DNA of 64,000 nt from Cephalotus follicularis. Its lineage: Eukaryota > Streptophyta > Magnoliopsida > Oxalidales > Cephalotaceae. This document shows, piece by piece, positions 56,091-64,000 of the stretch (the stretch's first letter is position 1; each line of letters begins with the position of its first letter). The notes beneath the pieces are model-generated. The model was not told where the DNA came from and made no database searches. It saw nothing but the letters and a program-made list of their open reading frames with translations. The translations under genes and the position numbers were made by a program. The DNA lies in NCBI GenBank assembly GCA_001972305.1, contig BDDD01000559.1, positions 248,001 to 312,000 on the forward strand. Reading direction: 5' to 3'.

Positions 56091-59000
56091 GTTCCTAAAT
56101 TCTATCGATAAATGTATGCCTTATTTGTCTTTTATTGAGGTGAATATGTATATCACTGATTCTTCATCCTGGATCTTAGACAGTGGATATGGTACTCACA
56201 TATGTTCTAATTTGTAGGCCTTCACAGACAGAAGAAACCTTGAGAAGGGTGAGGGATATCTACGGGTTGCGGATGGCTCGATTGTTGAAGCCATAGCTGT
56301 AGGACCAGTTATTATTTTATTGCCTTCGGGCCAGAACCTTGTACTAAAACACTACATTTATTCACCTCACATTTTGCGCAATATTATATCAGTTCCGACG
56401 TTAGACGCCAAAGGTTTTCAAGTTGTAATCAAAGACAAATGTTGTACTATTTTGATGAATGATATAATATATGAAAAATGTTTCCTTAGTGATGGTTTAT
56501 ATATATTGAGTAAGCATGAGATTGTTTTCAATATGCAAACAGACAATAAAAGAAAGAGAGATAATTTCAACCAAACATACCTTTGGCATTACAGGCTTGG
56601 TCATGTAAGTGAAAAGAGAGTCCGCAAGTTGGTTGATGAGGTATACTTCGGTATCACTCATTTTGAAACATATATAACCTGCGAACCCTGCCTAAAGGGT
56701 AAAATGACTAAATCAATGTCTATGGTCCTATGACAGTTCCAGCTAGAGAAGGTTATCCCTACTTCATAACCTTTACCAATGATTATTCGCAGTTTGGTTA
56801 TTTGTATCTCATAAGGCACAAATCTGAAGTCTTTGAAAAGTTCAAAGACTACAGATTAGAAGTAGAGAAACAGATAAGCAAATGTCTCAAAACCTTGCGA
56901 TCAGATCGTGGTGGAGAGTACCTCTCCATTGAATTCTTAAATCATCTAAGAGACAATGGGATTGTCTCTTAGTGGACGCCTCCGGGTACACTGCAGCAAA
57001 ATGGTGTATCGGAGAGGAGGAACCATACCTTGCTTGACATGGTACGCAGCATGATGAGTGATGCAGATCTTCCACTGTCTTTTTGGGGCTATGCCTTACA
57101 TACCACAGTTCATGTGTTGAACTTGGTACCAACAAAATATGAACCCAAGACCCCATATGAGATGTGGTCAGGCAAGAAACCTAGTTTTGGTTTCTTAAAA
57201 ATTTTGGGTTGTTCTTCTTATGTTAAGTAGTCAGTAGCAGATAAGTTACAGCCTAGGTCCATACAATGTAAATTTGTGGGATACCCTAAAGAAACAAAAG
57301 GGTATTATTTCTACTACCCTTATGAAGGAAATGTCTTTATTGCAAGGCATGCTGCCTTCCTTGAGAAGGAATTCTTATTGGAATGTAGCAGTGGGAGCAA
57401 AGTAGAGCTTGATGAGAAATCACAAGCAACACAAATTGAGGACCTACCTGAACCAATTCAAGTAGATGAACCCCAAACAGTACTACCCGCAGTCACACAA
57501 CCTCCTCGAAGGTCAGCCCGATTTCCTCGGGCACCTGATCGATATTGTGGTAGCTTCCTCATAGAGGGTACCCAAGAGGTAAATCTCATGGATGATGATC
57601 CAACAAGCTACTAAGAAGCCATATCAGATGTGGATTCTGAAAAATGGCTAAATGCCATGAAATTTGAAATGGATTCTATGTACTCTAACCAAGTTTGGAA
57701 TTTAGTAGACGCACCTGAAGGAATTACTCCCTTAGGTTGCAAGTGGATTTTTAAACGAAAGATTGGAGTAGATGGAAATGTTACTACCTTCAAAGCAAGG
57801 CTTGTAGCCAAAGGTTACAAGCAACTGGAGGGAATAGATTATGAGGAAACATTCTTTTCTTTAGCCATGCTTAAATCCATTAGGATTATGCTTGCCATAG
57901 CTGCACACTACGACTATGAGATATGGCAGATGGATGTGAAGAATGCCTTCCTCAATGGGTACGTAGAGGAAGACATTTATATGACTCAACCTGAGGGCTT
58001 CATATCCAAAGGTGAGGACCAAAAGATGTGCAAGCTATAAAGATCCATTTATGGTCTTAAACAAGCATCGAGGAGGTGGAACATCCGTTTTGATGAGACT
58101 GTCAAAGAGTTTGGTTTCATCAAGAATCAGGACGAGTCCTGTGTGTACAAGAAGCTTAATCAGAAATCAGTGACCTTTCTAGTCTTATATGTTGATGACA
58201 TACTACTTATGGGAAACGATATCAGCATGATTTCAGAAGTTAAGACATGGATATCCACAGTCTTCTCCATGAAAGACTTGGGAGAAGCTTCCTATATCCT
58301 AGGGATAAGAGTTATCCGCGATAGACAGAATAGGATGCTCGGTTTATCCCAGTCTTTATATATTGAAAAAGTGTTGAAACGGTTTAGCATGGAGAACTCC
58401 AAGAGGGGTCTTATACCTCTCTATCATAGAGTCTCGCTTTCTAAGAAGATGTCTCCTAAGACACCTGAAGATAAGAAAAGAATGATGCATATTCCTTATG
58501 CTTCAGCAATAGGAAGCATCATGTACGCTATACTCTCCACTAGACTAGATATCGCATATGTTGTAAGTGTTACAAGTAGATATCAATCAGATCTAGGTAA
58601 ATAACACTGGAAGGCTGTCAAGGACATCCTTAAATACCTTAATATGACTAAGGATTTGTTCTTAAAATATGGAGGACAAGGTTTGAATATTGAGGGTTAT
58701 ACTGACTCTAATTTTCAAACATATGTGGCTGACTCTAGGTCTACATCAGGGTTTGTGTTCACCTTTAATGGTGGGGAAATGAGTTGGAAGAGTTCCAAAC
58801 AGTCAACCACTATAGATTCAGTCACTGACGCTGAATATAGTGCGTGTATGAAGCTGCCAAAGAAGGTGTGTGGATGAAAAAGCTCGTTGGAGATCTCGGT
58901 GTTGTCCCAACCATTGCAGAACAAGTATCTATATACTACGATAACAATGGGGCCATAACACAGGGCAAGGAACCAAGGTCACACGCAAGATCAAAACACA

Positions 59001-59179
59001 TTCTACGGCGGTTCCACTTAATACGAGAAATCATAGAGAGAGGGGATATAAAAATGGAGTGCATTCCAGGGGAAGATAATACAGCAGACCCTTTGACTAA
59101 AGCGCTACCACAGGCTGTCTTTAATAAGCATCTATTGGGTATGGATGTAAGACATAATGGCAATTGGCTACAGTCCTAG
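56091..59179 (+). pseudogene. Copia-2 pol (protease, integrase, RT, RNase H)
   Basis: Order typical of Copia. Protease: SSWILDSGYGTHICSN (usual DSGA/C), with a TAG just after. Pre-integrase: YLWHYRLGHVSEKRVRKL and CEPCLKGKMTKS. Integrase core: ITFTNDYSQFGYLYLIRH, LRSDRGGEYLS, and, after a TAG at 56970, WTPPGTLQQNGVSERRNHTL. RT: WIFKRKIGVDGNVTTFKARL, IWQMDVKNAFLNGYVEEDIY, then after a TAA at 58038, SIYGLKQAS and the catalytic VLYVDDILLMGND (58184-58220). RNase H: YTDSNFQTYVADSRSTSGFV and ITQGKEPRSHARSKHI, ending NTADPLTKALP. At least six stops or frameshifts; the domains are all present. Confidence 0.93.
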
Positions 59180-59187
59180 TGGGAGAT
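59178..59187 (+). promoter_or_regulatory. Copia-2 polypurine tract
   Basis: AGTGGGAGAT directly before the 3' LTR; identical in form to that of Copia-1. Confidence 0.85.
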
Positions 59188-60845
59188 TGTTAGGGATAAG
59201 TCCTACAAGCCATTGCAGTCTTGTAAACTTATCTTTGATATTCAATAAATATGTGTTTTCTACTATATTGGCTGTGAGTTCATTTTACTGCTTTAATGTA
59301 TGTTTAATTAAATAAATGTCCTAAGAACAGAGTTAGAGGACCAAGTTCTTGATGAGATCAAGATGTAAGAATAGGAACCTCACCAAACTCTATTCTTAAA
59401 GCTTCCTGGCCGGAGGATTGGTACTCAGTGCATACTCAATCCGATTAGACCAGCACATCCTATCCCAACTCGTTTGAGAGAATGACTGATCTCACATGTC
59501 ATTTTGTAATGACTATATGGTATACATGTGGGTGCCCAAATTTTGATGGGTTCACTGAAGGTGACTCGCTTAAGAGATGTCTATATGGAGTTTTACTACT
59601 TGTCAAACAGACATCCTTGATGACAGCAGTGTAAGTGGTCCTTAGACATGAGCCACCACTGGATATCATGTGCATAAGATGCTACACTTTAATGATGCTT
59701 AAATACATCACCTAACCATGGAGAGTATACATGCATTAGTTGGGTGTGGTAGGTTTATTTATGGAGATATGTGAGTGCGCAATAATGGAGATTATGCTTA
59801 GGTTGATTAGTCATTGGTAAGTTTATTCCCTGGCCAGCGTAGAAGTGATATCGTGAAGTGTATCCGATGTCAATAATGCATATTAGAGGGGCACCTTTAA
59901 TATGGTGTAGCTAACAACGTAAAATCACAAAGTTCAACAAAATTAAACTATTAGGGTTTGACACAATCCGTACGCTAGGTTTAATTGGAGTATTGACGGT
60001 GGAGGGACTAAACATCCACGAACCTGCATATTACGATTCAAGATAAAATTCATATTACCTAGGGGTCAGTATGTATTGCTAGATGTCGATGCTGATAAGT
60101 AAAATACCCGGGGCCGTTCAGATAGTCAGTCTCGTGAATTTAATAGAATTAAAAGAGTTTAAATTCGAAATGGCAGTTAGAATATTTTTCATGCGATTGA
60201 AAAATATTTTATCGGATAATCGCAGTGTTCGCGATTTATTCTACGGTCAGCGTGATAATGAACCTAAAGGGTCACACACAATACAAGTGACGGTCTCCAA
60301 TACAGGGTTTAAGGCAAATTAATTAGTGTACAATACTAATTAATAAATCATGAAGATGACTTAAATAATAACATAAAGGTTAGTATATAAGCTTGGTTGC
60401 CTAAAGTCATTTAAGCTAAGTCATTTTTATTCTTCCTTCTCCTTGCTAGCACTTGAGAGAAAAGAAAAGGAGAGCTTAAAAACCATCCAAGGTCGAAACT
60501 ATAGAGAATAAAGAAAGAGTTCTTCTATACTCTTTTTTTGGCTTGGATAATCTTGAGAAGACATAGGTGATCTCTTGGTGTGGACTTGCTTTAGAGACCA
60601 TCTACCTTGGTGGTTGAAAGCTTGAAGTTAAAGCTTGGAGGAGGGACTAGAAGGAAGTAGACTTGGTTTTCATGTAAGTCTCTTGAACTTTCCTTTAGCA
60701 TGATGATGCTTTTGCTTGTAACAACCTAGATATGGCATTAATAGGACATTGGAAAGAGTTAATGTGTAAGAACATATTTTATATCTATGTTTCTTCTTTT
60801 GGCCGATTTTTAAAGGCTTGATGTTCTTGCAAATTAATTCTAACA
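59188..60845 (+). repeat. Copia-2 3' LTR
   Basis: TGTTAGGGATAAGTCC..TTCTAACA, 1658 bp, direct partner of 51100-52764. Confidence 0.95.
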
Positions 60846-61957
60846 GGATGGATCCCACTTGATCCTTTATGGTTAGGTCCCTATCTTTTAAAGAGTTTTA
60901 TAGTTATACTTTAAATGGTTTTATGGTTTAAATAGTTTTATGGATATAGTAAAATGGTTTTACGGTTTAAAGAGTCTGATGGTTATGGTTTAAAGGGTTT
61001 ATGGTTATGGATTTATGAATGATATTGTTTGACCCCATAGTATGAAAGTTATGTGGGCTTATAGGAGCCCACTTTAGGGGTGAACCTAAGGGAGACACCG
61101 TATTGTGGATGGACCTATAGGAATGGAGTATAAAAGGGACCTTTGAAAACCCACTTTATGGGTGAACCTATGTCAAGACACCGCATTGTGGACGGACCTA
61201 GGGGAACACAGTATTATATGGATTTATGGAAATATGGTTATGGGCTAGAACCTTTGGGGACTAGTATTATGGTACGATTATGGTTATGGAACGGTACGAT
61301 TATAATTATGGAACGGTACGGTTATGGTCATGGAATGGTACGGATGGTTATGGTAGGGTTGTGAAAGATTTGTGGAGTGTCTGTAGACCTAGGGTGTATA
61401 GATGGTAAATTCTATGGTTATGACTCATTAAGTACGCCACCGTTTAGGGACTGTTAATGTACTAACGTTGTCCACAATTGAAATTCATACATTTAACATG
61501 TCATGCATATATCTGTATATAACTGTTCACTTTATTGGATATAGTATTACCTACATAGCTGTATTTGACTGACCCATTCTCGAAATGGGCACACCTCTAA
61601 GGCCAAGTGCTGAGGATACCTCGAAATGACGAGTTGGACCGGACCACCAAGCAGGATCTCATTTGCAGTTTAGTTTGTTGTTATCTACCTTATATAATAT
61701 GCTTTGTATAAGATTGTGTATTTTAGTCGTATCGACCTGCTGGCTTGTGGCAGTGCTTCAGACATGTATTGATGTGATGTATAACCTTGGATTATGTATG
61801 CAATTGTTGGAATAGTTTTCTGCAATATTGTTATTCTTATTAAAGTTTTAAAGTATAGCGTATTTTAGATATTATGCTATAATTATATGGATGAATTGTA
61901 TGGTCGGTTTGCTACTGTGTCGAGTCGTGGGATTCTCCCGTAGTTCGGGACGTGACA
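60846..61957 (+). repeat. Gypsy 3' LTR, second part
   Basis: Resumes with GGATGGATCCCACTTGATCC after Copia-2 and matches the 5' LTR from about 45287 to 46363, including the GGGGTGAACC tandem units and the final GACGTGACA. Confidence 0.9.
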
Positions 61958-62216
61958 ATATACTTTCTCCAAAATTCATCATGTTGAGATGCTGCCATCC
62001 TAGATCTCTTTTTAACGATGAAATATGAGTCTCGTTTAACTCTTTTCTTGAATATGAATCTCGCTTAACTCTTTTCTTGAAGTTTTACAAGGACATTCTT
62101 CTACACCTGAAATTTTAACAATAGAAGGAGCTTCATCAACATTAGAATTTTGAATAAACTTCCTTTTGAAGAAAGCATCAATTGTCGAGGGTTTTTCAAT
62201 AATAATCAACTAACTA
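61958..62216 (-). pseudogene. hAT transposase, extreme N-terminus
   Basis: The minus strand reads EKPSTIDAFFKRKFIQNSNV then DEAPSIVKISGVEECP, the usual start of plant ZMYM1-like hAT proteins. A duplicated GAGTTAA(G/A)CGAGA phrase and stops follow before the Gypsy junction. The start codon is not certain; the coding part begins near 62216. The gene continues at 44057. Confidence 0.8.
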
Positions 62217-63287
62217 GATCAATTTAAAAGACATGAAGAAAAAAAAATATATTAAGAATCTTATTTATGCAAACTATTACTCCAATAAGTTAATATATAA
62301 TTAATATTTTTAATGAAGGTAATTTTGATTTTTTCTCAAAATGGATTAAGAGTTAAGACCTATTTCCTTCACTAAATTAAAATAACATGTTAATTGATAG
62401 CTTAACTTTTATTTTATTTTTTCAATGAATTCAACTTTAAACCTCGGTGATAACATAAACATCCATATAGTTACAACTCACAAATTTAAATCACTAATTG
62501 AACTAAAAAATGTTATTTATAGTAATTGATAATTTGATTACATTGTTACATTAAAAAAAAAAAAGAATTTAGGTAATTATCTATGTTGTTGTGGTGTAGT
62601 GCACACTGTGCACTGGTGTAGACCGGTGTCGTGACTCGTGTGGAGAAGAACCGAAGAATTAGAAAAATAGTACAGTGGAGGGTCAAATATTTATTAAAAT
62701 ACAAAGAAGCTTATCAATTTCGTATTGGAGAAGTTTATTAAAAGATTAAAAGTATTTGTAGTATTGTGGGTCTCATAAGTTGTAAATTATTATATATAAA
62801 AAAAATTCGTTGCACTTGTGTGAGTAGTATAAGTGGGGATGTTGGAGGGACCACCATTATTAATGTATATTATTTTTTTTAAAACCAAAAAAATATACAA
62901 ACTATTTTAAAAGAAAGCAGAGACCGGGGTCCATCAGGCCCCCTGCATTCATGTCTAGTTACGACCGTTTTTAATTGTACCACAATGTTTGTGTTTGGCA
63001 AAAAAAATTATTTAATTAAAACGATTGTGGGTTAGTGGTTTCAAAATAAAAAGCAATTGCTAGAAATCAAGCATTTTGAGATGAAACTATAAAAAGTGCG
63101 TTTTGAGACAGAATTAATATTCCTATCTAAAACTCAAAATTTGAGATGGAAAAAATTTTTGACCCTAAAGTTCCAATGTTTTTTTTTTCTTTTCCTTTTT
63201 TGTTGGGTAATCCGTCCCACATTATTCCGTCTTGGATTGTCAAGCTTTTTTTTATATTTATTCTAAGTTATTCTAAACTTTGAGATA
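62217..63287. other. AT-rich spacer, probably hAT 5' flank
   Basis: No coding signal. The GGGGTCCATCAGGCCCCCTG at 62936-62955 is the only GC-rich patch and could be near a hAT end, but I could not match it to a left-end partner. Confidence 0.4.
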
Positions 63288-63800
63288 TGTTGATGTCGAA
63301 ATCAACAACACAACAGACTCCTACGTGTAGATGTTTTATTTGTTAAGGAAAACATGTTGAATGCTCCGAGAATGATGTAACCTTGGTGTTTTACGATCTT
63401 CCCTGCACACCAGAACCAAACTAAACGAAAGTCTATGAGTTTTTATTCCCGGAGAATTTTCGATACTTAAGTCAGATAGTGGCAGAGAAGAAACAATAAG
63501 GTTCTTTTTATTCTAGAATTGATCGACATGTGTATAGTATTTCATGGATGTATTTGTAGGATCACCTGGTTATAACTGCCTCCCCACAATCAGCTTGCAT
63601 TAAGGAGATGATTATTGTACCCCTAGGAAATGGTCGAGTATCTTGTCCATTTGCCTATTTGGCACCGAGGCGTTATGTTGTGCGTACCATTTTAAATTGT
63701 AAATGTCCCGACCACGTGTCTGTAGCTCCAGATGATGCATGGTTGTAATTCCAGAGGACACGTGGCAATGCTTTATTTGAGTAGAAATTTTTCCATATCA
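63288..63800 (-). repeat. Second Tat-type LTR (3' LTR of an element leaving the window)
   Basis: TGTTGATGTCG..TTCCATATCA, 513 bp, clearly related to the 501-bp Tat LTRs but much more diverged. It keeps the paired CACGTG boxes (63712-63720 and 63756-63766). Confidence 0.8.
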
Positions 63801-64000
63801 TATACCCTCGTAGTCTTCATTTTATGGGCTTGGTAGAGGAGAAAGACCATTTGTAAGGTATTCTTGCTTTAAGCGGGCTTGCAATGTATAATTTGGACTA
63901 CTTTATCTTTTGGGCCTTGCTATTTGGCCCAACTCTGGCATTAACTTTGGCGTGGCAGAGCAAGCATTTTTTCCGTTTGTGCCTTTTCACTTGCCGCACT
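63801..64000 (-). mobile_element. Tat-type internal 3' region, cut by window end
   Basis: Resembles 21434-21600, just inside the first Tat element's 3' LTR: GTCTTCATTTTATGGGCTTG against GTCTTCATTCTCTAGGCTTG, and GGGCCTTG..TTGGCCCA. If the layout is conserved, an antisense gene may follow outside the window. Confidence 0.7.

Larger units (their letters stand above)
51100..60845 (+). mobile_element. Copia-2 retrotransposon, structurally complete, inserted in Gypsy 3' LTR
   Basis: LTRs 51100-52764 and 59188-60845 (1665 and 1658 bp; TGTTAGGG..TTCTAACA), flanked by a perfect GGATG duplication (51095-51099 and 60846-60850). The undisturbed target is visible in the 5' LTR of the host element near 45281-45295. 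It has primer binding site, long leader with 40-bp repeats, gag, protease, integrase, RT, RNase H and polypurine tract in Copia order. LTRs differ by about 5% over the first 230 bases by eye, making this the youngest element here. Coding frames are nevertheless broken. Confidence 0.95.
44058..61957 (+). mobile_element. Gypsy retrotransposon (chromovirus-like pol), carrying nested Copia-2
   Basis: Starts TGTAAGCCCTGAG and ends ..CGGGACGTGACA, flanked by a perfect ATATA duplication (44053-44057 and 61958-61962) inside the hAT gene. Inside are a 5' LTR, primer binding site, gag, partial pol and a 3' LTR that is split by Copia-2 (51100-60845). Without Copia-2 the element is about 8.1 kb. Protease and reverse transcriptase are missing, and the head of the 3' LTR has been replaced. 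Pol end motifs ([17 protein letters not shown]) match the Tekay/Del group of chromoviruses. Confidence 0.9.

Noticed and set aside
62936..62955. hAT terminal inverted repeat
   Set aside because: GC-rich and near the expected right end, but I found no matching left end near 32080-32500 and no 8-bp duplication.

Overview
This is plant (angiosperm) nuclear DNA and almost entirely transposable-element sequence: LTR retrotransposons of both superfamilies, a Mutator-like element with 9-bp target duplications, a broken hAT transposase gene, microsatellites and AT-rich spacer. I found no intact host gene, rRNA, tRNA or CRISPR array. The species cannot be named from the sequence. There is one assembly gap (94 N, 1722-1815).

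Layout. 1-10263: an old Copia family ('Copia-1') in a tandem arrangement: a pol tail, a roughly 3-kb LTR holding the gap, a decayed internal region, and a truncated second LTR. 10264-12768: minus-strand Gypsy fragment (gag piece plus LTR). 12769-17348: mostly featureless AT-rich DNA with one Copia-type LTR and one MITE-like palindrome. 17358-32071: a Mutator-like element (9-bp TSD, long TIRs, about 1.4 kb of its own sequence) split open by a solo LTR (17920-20569) and by a 10.6-kb minus-strand Gypsy/Tat element (20933-31546). The Tat element has its own solo-LTR insertion in gag (27143-29819). 32500-62216: one minus-strand hAT transposase pseudogene scattered over 30 kb in four pieces. It is separated by a solo LTR (33174-37132, itself holding a nested repeat), a block of two Gypsy-type LTRs (38133-43424), and a Gypsy element with chromovirus-type pol remnants (44058-61957). 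A Copia element ('Copia-2', 51100-60845) sits inside the 3' LTR of that Gypsy element. 63288-64000: the 3' end of a second Tat-like element leaving the window.

The nesting gives an order of events. hAT is older than the Gypsy element, which is older than Copia-2; the MULE is older than Tat, which is older than the solo LTR in its gag. Most junctions carry target-site duplications that can be read directly (GGATG, ATATA, GTTTT, TCACG, GCAGA/GCAGG, TGCAT/CGCAT, TTGAATGAA/T).

Most interesting items: (i) a multi-exon gene with N-terminal resemblance to the plant 'putative gypsy type transposon' family, lying antisense inside the Tat element with a CT-rich leader, two introns and a poly(A) signal; (ii) exactly fourteen 40-bp hairpin-forming units in the Copia-2 leader; (iii) arrays of CpG-rich palindromes with a TCGA core in several different Gypsy-type LTR families.
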